Positions 35,977-47,814 of a stretch of DNA of 64,000 nt are shown here, in pieces. The translations under genes were made by a program, and so were the position numbers. The DNA lies in the NCBI RefSeq assembly GCF_036324505.1, contig NC_086365.1, forward strand, positions 5,080,655 to 5,144,654, given 5' to 3'. Below the pieces are notes generated by a model. The model did not search any database and was not told where the DNA came from. It saw nothing but the letters and a program-made list of their open reading frames with translations. Position 1 is the first letter of the stretch. Every line of letters begins with the position of its first letter. This DNA is from Eleginops maclovinus (lineage: Eukaryota; Chordata; Actinopteri; Perciformes; Eleginopidae).

Positions 35977-38900
35977 CAGATGTCAGGGGAGAAATGAAGC
36001 AGTGCTGAGCTCCATGCCTCTGGAATGCTGACTCTTTACTTTCCACATCCAGTTCTCTGGTGGTATTTCTCGTCTTTCTCCTCAGGGCTTGTCTCTTTTC
36101 AGAAAAGTTAAGGCTCATCTACAATGTTAGCCAAGCAAACCGTCTTCAGTCTGCTGCATACAAACGCCTCTGCAAATGCTTCTATCACCAGTTTTATCAT
36201 TAATTAGATGTCTTCTATAGTTTCACATGTCTTTCGTTATTTTGAACCAAACTTTAACACCTCAGGTATTGAACTCTGCATTACCGTCAGAACCTGAGGT
36301 TTGTGCTGCTGTTTTTCTGGATTACATAGTACTTAAGAGGATATTTTGAGAGCCGCCTGTAGTTCTACATTTGGTCCACTTGGAAAAGAACTACATAAAT
36401 ACATTGTTACAACATTATCAATAATTAACAGTGCTTTACTGTTATTTGCACATTTTGTTTATTTATATTGAAACATCGTTCTTAATTTTTTTCCTGGATT
36501 TGTCACGTCTGCATGTTTGGTTAGATTAGTTTAGCTTGGCCTAATGACTGGAAAGAGGGGGAAACAGCTGACCTGACTTATTATCACAATATTAAGTATG
36601 TGTTTAATCCGTACAAAAGTGTGAAAACTGCTTTAATTTTTAACATGCTGGCTTTTGTCTGTCACCAATCTTCTCATATAACTCGACAATAAAGAGAGTA
36701 AGCATATTTCCTGTGCAGGCATTATGTTGGCATCGGCTTTGGGCTGGAGATGTTAATAAATATGGATGAAAATGTGCCACATGGCCTTTCATTTTCTCAA
36801 GACCTTATATAACTAATAAGATATTTGTATATGCTGTGAAATATCAGGATGAAGAACCATGAGATTTATGATGTTTAAACAGTCATAGCCTATCTTTTTG
36901 GTGATCATCCATACTTAAGCAATCCATTCTGTCATACCGTTTGTTGATAAGGAAACAGCTGGTAAAGTGTGAGGATTTTATGGAAACTTCACTTCACGTG
37001 CTGAATGCATCTACTGATTGGTACTCTATACTACAGCAGCAACCTTTGGCGTCAGTTTGATGCTCACATTCAACGTCTCTCCCTGTATATTCTGTATTCC
37101 CATGCTGTTTCCAGAGGGTTTTTTCAATATTTTTGGTTTCCAGCCTCTTCTTTCCCCTCGGGTGTATATGTTTGCTTTGGGGAAAGGGGGAAATGAAGGG
37201 GAGAGCTGCTGCGAGAAAACTGTGTGCAAGACTTTTCAAAGGCCTACCTTGTTGTATCCCAAACTGTGTCTCTGCCAAGCTTTAAAATATGACTGGACAT
37301 CTTTTCATTGCTGCATTTAAATTCTTTGCATGCATTTACTCAGTTATATTTGTTACGACCCATCCCTTGAAGGTTGTACTTTGTAAGAGATTATTTGCTG
37401 TACTGCTTGATATACATTTATTTTTGATACCTCTTACCTACATCTGATTACCGGGGTTGAAAGCAGCTGAAAAGACTAAAATATGGATTTTCTGCAGCTA
37501 CCATGTGTGTCTTGGTTCCACAAGGACCATTCCCTTTTTGGAGGGTTGAGTCAGCCTTGTTGGGAGTGAGAGTGTCAGGTATTACCTGTGGCGGTGTGTG
37601 GGGGTTCATTGCCCTCGTCTGGAGAGGGATAGAACTGCAGGTTTTATCTGAATGACTGTGAATGCAATTATAATACCAGATGGATATACCTAAGGTTTTA
37701 ATGAGGAAACCACAAAGACCAGTAATTCATAAAGCTTGGTTGGTTAGGCAGAGCTGTCTTTTAATTTATTTCCCAACATAAAACACAAATGCTGCAAAGC
37801 CTTTGTTAATTTATACGTTTTTTATTGTTTTATTTAGTACTTTATTTATCCCAAACTGGGACATTTTTTCGTTGCAGAAGCAAAATACAAAGAGAAGCAA
37901 AACAAATAGGAAAAATAATTAGAACTAAAAAATAAAAGTAAAAAACAAAAAAATGAATGAAAATGAGAAATATACAAAAGTACAAAAAGGCAATAGTGTA
38001 AATCAGTGGGTGAAGCATTAACATGACTGTGCAATTTGATGCACCAACATTAGCTTGTTAAGTCCTTAAGTTTATCTCTCCCTATGTTACCCTATGCCCT
38101 GTAAGGTGTCCTTGGGGGATTTGAAAGGCGCCCCCCAAATAAAATGTAGTATTATTATTATTATTATTTTCTAAAAGCATCCTAAAATACATCTAACCCG
38201 TAACTGTAAAATCATGCATTTTTGTTCACATAGTATGCTGATGAGAACCTTTCCAAAAGGACTACAGAAGTTAATTTAGGTGGTTAACGTTTTTTTGGTT
38301 TTTTTTCATGTCCTCACTGAAAAAGCGATTTGTAAGCGTGCCTCCATTTACAGTTCTTAACCATGTGAGAAACAACAAAGGCTCCAAAAGTTGCTTTGAT
38401 GTGGCATTCACGGCAAGAACATATTTTTCAATGTTTTTTATTACCTGTTGTTATGGAAAATACAATTAATGTATTACAATATATACCGAGAGTGCTAATG
38501 GTCAATGGCAAGTGAATTGGTCCTTCACTATTACCTCGTTGGTCCCCGGCAGGTGTTTATATTACACAAATGGGTTTTTTCATGGAGGTCGTATATGAAT
38601 GGTTATTTCTTTCTCGACTTTGGATGAATCTGCAAACTCTGCCATCTTGTGGTAAAGATGCTAATGGTCTCATGGTTCTTTGTTTTGGTCCTTGATGTCA
38701 TTGATATGGCATGTTGGACTACAGGAAGTCAGATCTTAGCGTCATATTTCTGAAGGCTTCTCCTGTTGTTTGATTTCATTTTTAAGTGTGTTTGATATGA
38801 TTCAGTTTCCCAATACTAAGTAATAATACATCGTTAGTAGCACTTTATACAGTGAATTAAGTCGATTGAACAAGGGGGGCGCCATTTTTTATCTCTTAAA

Positions 38901-41900
38901 TACCTTTTAAATGATTATATTTATCATTTATCATACAGTGGAACTATCACCATTACGGCATTGGCTTCCAATGTTAATTTCATTTCTTAATCAAGCTAAA
39001 CTCTTACACTTGACCAAACATTCAAATGTTTAGTTTTAGATACATGTCTTTTACTGCATCTCCCCTGTGTACAATAATAACGGGATGATATTATCTTGTT
39101 AAAACAATATTTATCATTGTCAGCAAACATGGAACAAGCACACAGCCATGTGTTTCCCTAAAAACAATAAATATCATACATTTTTGACTCAAAGGTGCTG
39201 TTTTTCCCTCAGATAGAGATTGGAACACTCCAACCTGACTACAACTACCCTGTAACCGAGGCCTCAGAAGAACAAGTAGAAGAAGAAGAGGAGGAGGAAG
39301 AAGAAGAGGAAGAGTTGCCCCTAACACCCCAGCTCGTTCCTCAGGGTTCAGGGGGATCTGGGGTTCTCATGGGCCCAAACACACAGAAAGGTCTGAAAAA
39401 GCACACACTCGTTAGCATAGAGCTCAGTGGGTGACAGAGAGGGCCTTGCTCCGGTCTATATGGAGTTGTTAAAGCACAGCAGCCATAGCATCAATAACAA
39501 CGATACTCTAATCTATCCTCTCAACTCTTCTTCAACAATCATCTTTTCCATGTGCATGTCTTCCATTTAACTAGCTGTTATGGTTAAATGTGTCCTTTTC
39601 ATTGACTGTCCATTTGTCACCAACCACTTAACCTAATCATCATTGTGAGTGCCCTGCCTGATTAATGTTCTGTTTCACCTGTCTGTTTATTAATACCTAA
39701 TCTTGTCTCTAACAAGAGGTGGAGCTGCGTCTGACGCCCATTGACATCCTTCATGTGTCCGGGGATTTTGGAGGCTCGGTAGGGTCCGGGGCCTCAGGAG
39801 CTTCTGGGGCTTCTGGGTCTGGAGGCTCAGGAGACCTTCTGGTCTCTGGTGGCTCAGGGGGTTCTGGTGATATTATCTTTTTCTCCGGAGACTCTGAGGA
39901 GCTCCACAGCTCTGGGGGATCTGGGGAATTCTTGGCATCAGGAGATATCTTGATATCTGGGGATTTCTCAGGCTCTGGGGATATTTCTGGAGCCTCTGGA
40001 GATCTTGGCTCTGGGATTTCTATTGAATTCCCCCTGGGCTCTGGAGGGTCTGGAGACCAGTCTGGTTCTGGGTTCTCCGGAGATCTCCTGACTTCAGGAG
40101 ACTCAGGAAGCTCTGGGGTTTCTGGGGACGGTGAGTCCGGTTCCTCAGGGATAACATTGATATCTGGAGGTTAGTATGCCTGCCAGAATGGCTTTTGGCA
40201 ACTCTATTTCTTGATGTGTCTAAATTCACCTGTCATACTGATTGACCTGTTGTCTTGAATTCCATTTAACTTCCTTTTTAAATGTAGTTAAATGTTGATT
40301 TGTTTGCCTGAAATTTTTACTTTATTGTTTGTCTTTGTACCGTTGGACTTTTTCATAATCATTGTGCTCCTAACCTCATGTGTAATCTAAAATGTGGGTG
40401 TGATTGATTAATGGGTTGATTGATTGTCATCTGATCCCTCCATCTTCCTAATCTCATCTCTCCTAACCCAAACCCTTGGCTCTAACAAGAGGAGGAGCTG
40501 CCTCTCATTCCCGAGATTATCCCTAGTGAGGCATCAGGTGCTTCAGGGGAGTTTTCGGGAGCTTCAGGAACCTCCGGGGCCTCTGGGGCCTCTGGGGATC
40601 TTGGAGCCTCTGGAGAATTGGGGATCTCTGGATCCTCTGGGGCTTCTGGTGCCTCTGGCTCTGGGGACACAGAGGTCCCTGGGGTAACTCTGGTCCCTGA
40701 CATTGACAAAGGTCAGTATCTAATCTAGACATTTGTTAAAGGCAAGTTCAAAACTAAAGTCCATGTCTGACACTCAAATCGGTATTCCAAAAAGTGTTGT
40801 TTTTTTGGAGACCAGCAGTGTGAGTTGTTGAGTTGTGTTGCTTTAGGAAATACAATGAGGAAGAAGACTGCTAGCTAGCTAACGTGTAAACCTCCATGCC
40901 ACCTTAGTCGCAATTTATCCCAGTAGCCACTCATGGTACTGCAATGAAACTCCCACTGAACCACTTTTTGCTACTGTTTTATGAGAACGGTCATTGATAT
41001 ATAATTCATTTGTCATACCTGAAGAATATCCTATATGTGTTTGGGTTAGTTTTGTATGTTACCAGAAACTCCACAAGGCACTTTTCAAAGACTAAAGAGT
41101 TTTTAGAAATATATGCTAAGAACAATACATTCAAACGTAAGCGATGATTTCAGTGATGTGCTTTTTTTTAGCATAAATGTTTATACCAAGTCCAATGTTT
41201 TCACCTAGCCTTGTAGACATTGGGGCAATGTACACCCTATGGACTGGCTTCCCTTAAACAACCTTTAGTTCTGTGCTTACAAGCATTTGGTATGTGACCA
41301 CTCAACCAACCATCACCTCTCATTTCATTAACTCCGAAAAAACATATTCATTTAACTTCCGTTGATCAGTTAAATGCTATAAACCCTTGGTTCAAACTGC
41401 TAATAAACTTTGTGTAACTTACCACCGTGGCAAACAGTGGGCTACTGATTGCCAGTCATATCCATGCTGATCTAACCTGTTTCTTTAACACCTAATCTTG
41501 TCTCTAACAAGAGGAGGGGCTGCTTCCGACTACACCAGAAACCCCTCAGGAGGGTACTGGCAGTGTAGAAGGGTCAGTGAGCTCGGGTGAACCTGAGGAG
41601 CCTGATGAGCCTGAGATTGACAGGACAGGTCAGTATTTGGATACACAGAGAAGAATGATAAAAATGTCCGTTCACTTTGGAACTTGTCAACACCATGATA
41701 TCCTGAATCCTGATTTGATTTACTTGCACTTTGGATTACTGTCCTCAGATTATACCTCTTACTTGTTCATATTTTATTACTATATTTGATTACCTCCCCC
41801 TTCTTTGATCCTTCTCATTAATGTGCTGCAGGTATGCCCACTTGCCTGCTGTGCACGTGCCTTGGTGGTTCGGTCTACTGTGATGACTTGAAGCTGGATA

Positions 41901-44566
41901 GTGTTCCACCTCTTCCTAAAGACACCACTCACTTCTACGCCCGCTACAACAGAATCACCAAGATCAACAAGTCCGACTTCGCCTCCATGAGTATGTTTGA
42001 AGGAAACCCTAGAAATCTTAGACGAGAGATATTCAGAACCAAGTATTAAGATGATTTTTCTTTGCCTCCTTTAAGACAAGCTAAAGAAGATCGACTTAAC
42101 CGCCAACGAGATAACGTCCATCGATGAGAAAGCATTTTTGGGTCTTCCCGAGCTGGAGGAGGTGCTGATTCGAGAAAATCATATCTCACAGCTGCCTGCT
42201 CTCCCAGAGACCATGAGCCTGATCGATGCCAGCCAGAATAACATTGGCACCAAGGGTATTCACAAAGAGGCGTTCAAAGTACGTACAACTCCAGCCCTAA
42301 TCAATAAACGGCAATTCGTAGGTCGTTATAAGCTTGTTAATATTTGAACACTTATATATTTGCACTTTCAAAGTTATTATTATGTCTTTCGGTTCTTATA
42401 TTAGTCAAAATATAACAAAACAAATGTAATTACAAATAAATTCTCGTAACAAATGTGTGTCATATTTAGGTTGGATTTCATTCATTCTCCAACATCTTTA
42501 GTTTATTGGTTTTAACAAAGCATTTCAGACTTTATATAATTTTCCTATTTGATACTGTATAGTGGTGTTCTTTACAAGACAGCATTCTTATCAGATGTCG
42601 GAGAAGTACTCAGAATTTGTATTTAAGTAAAAGTAGAAGTACCAGAGTGTAAGAATACTCTGTTAGAGTAAAAGTCCTGTAATCAAAATGTTACTCATGT
42701 AAAAGTACAAAAGTATTAGCATCGAAATATACTTTAAGTACCAAAAGTAAAAGTATTATGCAGATTGGTCCATTTCAGAATAATATCTCTGATATGTTTT
42801 CTAATTATTGATCATTAAAGTGTTCTCAGAGCTGGTAAAGGTGCAGCTAGTTTGAATGGCTTTGTATACTGCAGGGTAGCTGCTGAATTTACTCCAGGTG
42901 GAACTAAAGTCTGATTTAAGGGTTAATTATATTTACCATCATTAATCCAAATCTGTAAAGTAGCTAAAGGTATTTAATAAATGAGGTGGAGTAAAAGTAC
43001 ACTTTTTTACCTCTGAGTAGAATTACAAAGTAGCAAAACGTTTGAATACTCAAGTAGAGTGCTAGTATCTCAAAATTGTACTTAAGTACAGTACTTGAAT
43101 ATATGTAATATTTATTTTACACCACTGATTTTAATATAATTTCTCCTTTTTTCCAGGATATGACCGGCCTGTTGTACCTGTACCTCACAGACAACAACAT
43201 TGATTACATCCCTGTGCCTCTACCAGACAGCCTACGATCTCTACACTTACAGGTATATCTGCTTTGGCCCCATGTATCATCAATTCCCATCAATAGCTCA
43301 CCCTAAAATACTCTATGTTTTAATTTGGTGGGAAAACAAGGTAATTGAGAAAGCAATCTGGAACAATAAAACTCAGGTGCTCTTCACCCATTGGTGTTTT
43401 CACTTTGGTCTGATTAGACCTCTGCTCTTGTCGAAGTGGGTGGAGATATAATGAAATGACACAATGTCACTAAACTTCATAAACCAATAAGAATGTGTTT
43501 TGCGCAAACAGGTGCAACACAATCAAGCTGGTCAGAGACATGTCAAGCACTCACACACAAGTGGTCTCATTAGGCACATTGAAAACACCTGTGTGGGAGG
43601 ATGAACCTTTAAGAAGCTGACTCAAACAAAAAATCCTTTCAGTTGCTCTGCACAGAAGCAGCAAGCGCTTTTTCATGAAAAGCCCCAGAAAGCAGATCTA
43701 TTAATGCCCCCCTAAAAAAAGGAGTTAGAGGAAGAGTTTTTTTTTAATGGCATTCTACACAATTTGAATCCTTTCCAAATAAAATTTTTTTTTAGGTTTA
43801 GCTTATAACAAACAAAACAAATGTATCCCAAGAGAGGCCACAACCCAAAGTAGTATTACCATTAGGATGGTTGTTTGTGTGGAGTTTCACCTCTTTATAC
43901 TTTCTATCTTCTCCTTTTACCTGAGTAGGTGAAGTTGTGCTTGAAATCCCAACTTTGATTCAAAAGAAAAACATGTACAAAAAACTAAAAAAACTAAGCC
44001 TTTTGCCACACATTTGATATCTAGCTGAATGACTGAATGATATACCAGAGGAAATAAGCAGAAATTATCAACATTTGAGACTGAAAACGGAATTTTCTGC
44101 TTATTTTACAAGATAATTATTTTAATCTATTAAAATCATTTGGTAATTTCACACATTTTTCCCATTTTCCCAGAGTAAGACAGCACTTTTTTTTTTGCTT
44201 ATAAGGGCAAAAGTCATGGAGTTGTGTCAGACAGCAATATGAGGCTATATTGGCTGTCCAAAGGGAGCTCCACTTTGAAAAACCTGCATTATTCTAATCC
44301 ATAATTATTCAATTTCTCCACCATATTATTAATAATCAAAAGTCAAATACCCATAGACATGTATCTAATTACGTATCCTCCTATCTTCTACACAGCGTAA
44401 CAATATTCAGATGATGCACGAGGACACATTCTGCAACCTGAAAGATTTCAACTACATCAGGAATGCACTGGAGGACATCCGTCTGGACGGCAACCCCATC
44501 AACCTCAGCAGGACCCCGCAGGCCTACATCTGCCTGCCCCGCATACCCATCGGGGATCTCATCTAA
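34006..44566 (+). CDS. epyc: Epiphycan with three extra exons, two of them Ser-Gly-rich
   Basis: Epiphycan (PG-Lb, DSPG3) is a secreted class III SLRP of cartilage. Coding exons are 34006-34200, 39213-39390, 39717-40169, 40490-40711, 41512-41628, 41832-41990, 42076-42278, 43157-43252 and 44396-44566, all with consistent phases. The total is 597 residues against about 322 in human. The parts in order are a signal peptide (MRMLVRLVLGLVVLKAVVAS) and an acidic Tyr-rich N-terminus (NYDDYEEE, likely sulfated). A Glu run ends in GVLMGPNTQK, then come the three extra exons (264 codons). The class III cluster CLLCTCLGGSVYC (CX2CXCX6C) precedes seven or so leucine-rich repeats. The ear NALEDIRLDGNPINLSRTP, with TFC and YIC cysteines, ends the protein. 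The sequon NLS is conserved. Without the extra exons the length would be about 333, which is normal. Exon 39213-39390 has an atypical donor (GTCTGA). Opticin is the only close alternative and fits less well. Confidence 0.93.
35882..35975. repeat. (CA)n microsatellite
   Basis: A pure CA run of about 94 bp in an epiphycan intron. Confidence 0.97.
37835..38170 (+). repeat. Retroposon-derived 3' tails (SINE/LINE-like)
   Basis: TAGTACTTTATTTATCCCAA followed by GTTGCAGAAGCAA at the left resembles a common fish retroelement end. At 38098-38170, CCTGTAAGGTGTCCTTGGGG, a GGCGC core, AATAAAATGTA and a run of ATT look like the 3' end of a short interspersed element. Assignment is from memory of recurring fish repeats, and the family is not named. 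Confidence 0.4.
39717..40169 (+). other. epyc: Extra epyc exon A: Ser-Gly-rich glycosaminoglycan-attachment region
   Basis: A 453-bp exon (151 codons) in phase 1-1, opening with VELRLTPIDILHVSGDF. By hand count it holds about 32 Ser-Gly pairs, often flanked by Asp or Glu, as in xylosyltransferase acceptor sites. The DNA has a loose minisatellite look built on TCTGGGG and TCAGGAG units. The frame is open from end to end with GT-AG borders, so it looks coding rather than a repeat caught by chance. Confidence 0.85.
40490..40711 (+). other. epyc: Extra epyc exon B: second Ser-Gly-rich exon
   Basis: A 222-bp exon (74 codons) in phase 1-1, opening with EELPLIPEIIPSEASGASG. It holds about 13 Ser-Gly pairs, many as ASG, and ends VPDIDK. 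Its acceptor context CTCTAACAAGAGG matches those of exons A and C, which supports origin by exon duplication. The coding frame was found by extending from the splice sites; overlapping open frames in other phases are shadows. Confidence 0.85.
41512..41628 (+). other. epyc: Extra epyc exon C: acidic, third member of the duplicated exon set
   Basis: A 117-bp exon (39 codons) in phase 1-1, opening with EGLLPTTPETPQEGTG and containing SVSSGEPEEPDEPE. The upstream sequence CCTAATCTTGTCTCTAACAAGAGG is the same as upstream of exon A. It has only one or two likely attachment serines and may resemble the ancestral unit before Ser-Gly expansion. Confidence 0.8.
42592..43127 (+). mobile_element. Non-autonomous hAT-type transposon, copy 1 (epyc intron)
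   Basis: The ends are CAGATGTCGGAGAAGTACT and, read inward from the right, CAGTGGTGTAAAATAA. These fit the hAT-type CAGNGGTG terminus. Flanking 8-bp sequences ATTCTTAT and ATTTTAAT agree at 6 of 8 bases, as a decayed target-site duplication would. The interior (AGTAAAAGTAC motifs, AGTACCAAAAGTAAAAGTA) matches the reverse complement of the element at 53345-54032. No transposase frame is present. Confidence 0.75.
43253..44395. other. epyc: Last epiphycan intron
   Basis: No element or other gene was recognised in this 1.1-kb intron. Confidence 0.7.
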
Positions 44567-45410
44567 CCACACAGACACATACCTACACTCTTGCACACGG
44601 ACTCACACAAATACAACCACATGCACACATCTTTGTACATATTGACACACCAAAGCCACACAAGCAGACATGCTAACTATTTATCAATACTCAAAATTAA
44701 ATTAATCCAATTTCATACATGCTGCTGACATATACTATGGATTAGTAAACATCTTTATGGAAATGTTTGTTCCATAAACAACAAATGACAGATTCTGGTG
44801 ATGAAGCTCATACACACTGCTCTTTCTTTCTGTTGTAGATTTGCAAAACACAACATACTGAATTGGTCACTCTCACATTCCCTCATCCATCAAAATGCAT
44901 GTACACACATTCAAACACACACATACCCCACAGAACTTTCTCATAAGTCAAACTGTTCCGCAACTTGATTTATAAAAAAAACAGTAGGCGGCATTCGGCG
45001 AAATAAGTTTATTAAAAACCCTCATATGTCATGTATGTGTCTGTTTAGTGTTTGTTCATGACTGGCAAAAAAAAACAAAAAAACAGTAATATTGTTTAAA
45101 TATGTTTTGTTTTGTAAAAAATAATATTAATATTAATGACAAATCTAACACTTTTGGAAATGTATACTAGCATAAACTTATTGATGCTGGAGCTTAATGG
45201 AAGGTAAATTGAGTATCTAATGCAATAAAAGACGCATTTAAACACAACCATTTGTTGTAAAGTCTGTACTGTAATATAAAAATATATATTCTGAAAAAAA
45301 GATTTTTTACATGAACTGCAATATTTGGTATATTTCATTTCAGAGTGATGTTTAAACCGTGCACAATAGCCAATACCAAAGACTCTAATGTCTAGAGTGG
45401 ATCAAATAAA
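44567..45410 (+). other. epyc: Epiphycan 3' UTR with polyadenylation signals
   Basis: CA-rich then AT-rich non-coding sequence follows the stop codon. AATAAA hexamers lie near 45224 and at 45405-45410. The converging gene at 45694 begins its coding part less than 300 bp further right, so the two 3' UTRs are close and may overlap. Confidence 0.5.
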
Positions 45411-45693
45411 GAATATTGTTTGATTTGGGAGGGGGGGGTTGTTGATTTTGATTGTGGATGGGGTTAAGAATAATGCTAATAGCTTGCTATTGTGTGCTCT
45501 GTATGGAATAACCACAAGTGAATAAAGTTGTTTTGAAGACCTCTCCAAACTAGGAGTGGCTCAACGTTTTCATTGACGACTAAAAGGTGGATGTACATTT
45601 TTAATTGTATGGATATGGAGTAAACTAATGTAGAAAACTGATCAAAAATATCTTTCTCCATGGATGTTTTGTGAGGGGAAAAAACGTTATGAA

Positions 45694-47556
45694 TCAAAAG
45701 TTTTCAATAAGTCTTTCAAACAAGTTGAGGAACTGCTCTTTCCTGTCCGTGACATCTGAGTCTTTCCCCTTGCTGCTGTCTTCTGAAGCATCCTTAGTCC
45801 TTTCTCTGGGTGCACAAAGTCTCTCCAGCCTGGCTTTCTCTCGCTCCAGAGCAAGCCGGTCCCGTCTCACAGCCTCCTTGTCCCTCTCCAACATCGTCTT
45901 CTCCCTCTCCAAAAGAGCCTTTTCTCTATCTACGGTCGCCCGCTCTCTTTCCAGTGAGGCTCGCTCTCGGTCCAGAGCAGCGATCTCCCTGTCCAGCACT
46001 GCTCTCTCCCTCTGTAGCACCTGCCGCTCCCTTTCAATCACTTGTTTCTCGCTGTCCATCAAGTCCCTGTTGCGCTCCATCTCTTGCATGATGCTTCCAT
46101 CCTGTGCCGCCTCTTCATCATCGTCTCCGTTCAGGGTAACCTCAATCTCAGGCCCTCCTTCGACGGAAGTCATATAGGAGTTAGGTACCATGGATACCCT
46201 CCGCCTCTTCGGTTTGAGGATTGAGGGGAAATTGCGGCTGGGTGGTAAGGCCTCAAGGAGGGGGGTGTCGCCAACCAGTCGACCCTCCATAGCATCGTCC
46301 ATCAAGTTGAAGAAAGGCCAGGCTTCAGGGTACACTTTCACTCCAGCTGGAGGATTTTTTAACCCCTGAAGAAGAAAAGTAATAAATGAAAAAATGCTCG
46401 ATAAGTCTAAGGTTTTTTTGTTTTGTTTCTGTACCTTGTATCTCTTCTTCAGGTTTTCCCATTTTTTGGATGCTTGGACATGGGTCATCTTGAAATGCAA
46501 GCCCATATGTTTTAGGATTGCCCTGAAAATACAACACACAAACAAATCAGAGTTTTAATTAATTAGTTGATTTATTAATGAGTCGATAAATCAATAAGTT
46601 GTAGTATTGTTGTATTAAAAGTATAAATACCCAAATGTCACTGGTTTAAGCTTTTTTAAATATGAATATCCCCAAAGAAACTCAAATATATACTATTGTG
46701 TAAAACCTCCCAATCAAGGACATATATATATAAATGCAGAGTATGCCATTACGTTACTTTCTATTCATACATATACATACTTGAATTGTTTCACACAGTA
46801 ATGTCTCTCAGTTCAAACTTGATGTCATACCTCCATGCCCACATGGACGTATTTCTTTTTCCAGAGAAAAGGTTATTATTTGTAACTTTCAGCTTCACAA
46901 AGCTTTCAATTTCTTTTGCACTCACTGAGGGAGAGAGAGAAAGAGAAGAAAAATAGTTAGAAATTACTTCATGAGGGCTTTTTTGAAATGTAGAAATAAA
47001 AACTGAAATCCTCAAATCAAGCAGAAAAACTTTTTTTAAATGTTATTTTGTATGCAGTGGGCAGACTGCATTTCAGCTGATTATGAGCACAATTTGTAGG
47101 CATCACCTTTCATTATAGAAAGTGTACAGAATACTGGAGTCCATTTCCTTTTTAATTAAATTAAAAGATAACACCATCAAACTGTAAAAAAAAAATTTTT
47201 AAAAACTATTTAAAATTAAGTTAGCTGGTGCATACATCAATCTATAATACTGTGTATTAATTTGTGGCTTCATGGTAGGTCTATGCTCACTTCCACAAAT
47301 ATGACCAAACGAATACAACCTACATACCAGTGTAGGCCAGTTTAAATATGTGAGTTAACCATATGCCCGTGTTATTGTTGAATGAATCCTTACTTTTGGG
47401 TACATGCTAGGTGCCCAAGCTAACTCTCATTATCTGTGAGCTAGCTTGAATAAAACCTGGCTTTTCCTGCTGCCTATACTTACTTTTATATGTGTACTCT
47501 ACGGGGCACACTTTATCATAAGTGGTGCTCGTGTAATCGTGATCGTCGTTTTCCAT
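45694..47556 (-). CDS. Myb/SANT-like DNA-binding protein with long Arg/Glu-rich helix
   Basis: Four coding exons on the minus strand: 47556-47484, 46924-46831, 46522-46435 and 46365-45694. Their phases fit exactly and give 308 residues. The start ATG (MENDDHDYTSTTYDK) opens an acidic N-terminus. Residues about 27-110 look like a Myb/SANT-like (trihelix or MADF-type) domain. It has the spaced tryptophans of TSMWAWR, AILKHMGL, the KKWENLKKRYK helix and AWPFFNLMDDAMEGR. A basic KPKRRR at 136-141 could be a nuclear signal. Residues about 176-268 form a Glu/Arg helix with a seven-residue beat (LDRERAS, LERERAT, VDREKAL, LEREKTM), either a coiled coil or a single alpha-helix. The tail ends NLFERLIENF. 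It is probably a nuclear DNA-binding protein of the family related to Harbinger-derived genes. I do not recognise the exact orthologue. A possible ATTAAA signal lies at 45605-45600. Confidence 0.8.
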
Positions 47557-47559
47557 GTT

Positions 47560-47810
47560 TCCCTCTTTTACGTTCTTCGTTTAGTGCCCTTCGTAGGAAA
47601 AGACGGCAATGTACTTCCGCATTTAGAGGGGCCCTATATTCTTCTTCTCTTACTTTAAAAGAGCGCGTATAGGGCAGTATCAGCTCACTATTGCTGTCTA
47701 GCGTTGTGGAGGTTAAGCATACTGCAAAATAAAACAATGATATTAAATACAGTAACCCTATCCAGTTATTTTTGCACTCCCACGCAATATTTGTGAACAG
47801 ATTACAGTAA
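47560..47810. other. Upstream region of the Myb/SANT-like gene
   Basis: This stretch is the presumed promoter side of the minus-strand gene. It carries no TATA box that I could identify and ends at the LINE fragment. Confidence 0.4.
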
Positions 47811-47814
47811 CACT

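Larger units (their letters stand above)
34201..39212. other. epyc: Epiphycan intron after the signal-peptide exon
   Basis: A 5-kb intron between coding exons. It contains the CA microsatellite at 35882-35975 and retroelement-like tails at about 37835-38170. No other gene was recognised. Confidence 0.7.

Noticed and set aside
40424..40687. Open frame with GPLGPLGI repeats
   Set aside because: It is epiphycan exon B in the wrong phase; the splice-consistent frame is the Ser-Gly one.
45671..46177. Ser/Leu-rich open frame on the + strand
   Set aside because: It is the antisense shadow of the Arg/Glu helix of the minus-strand gene.
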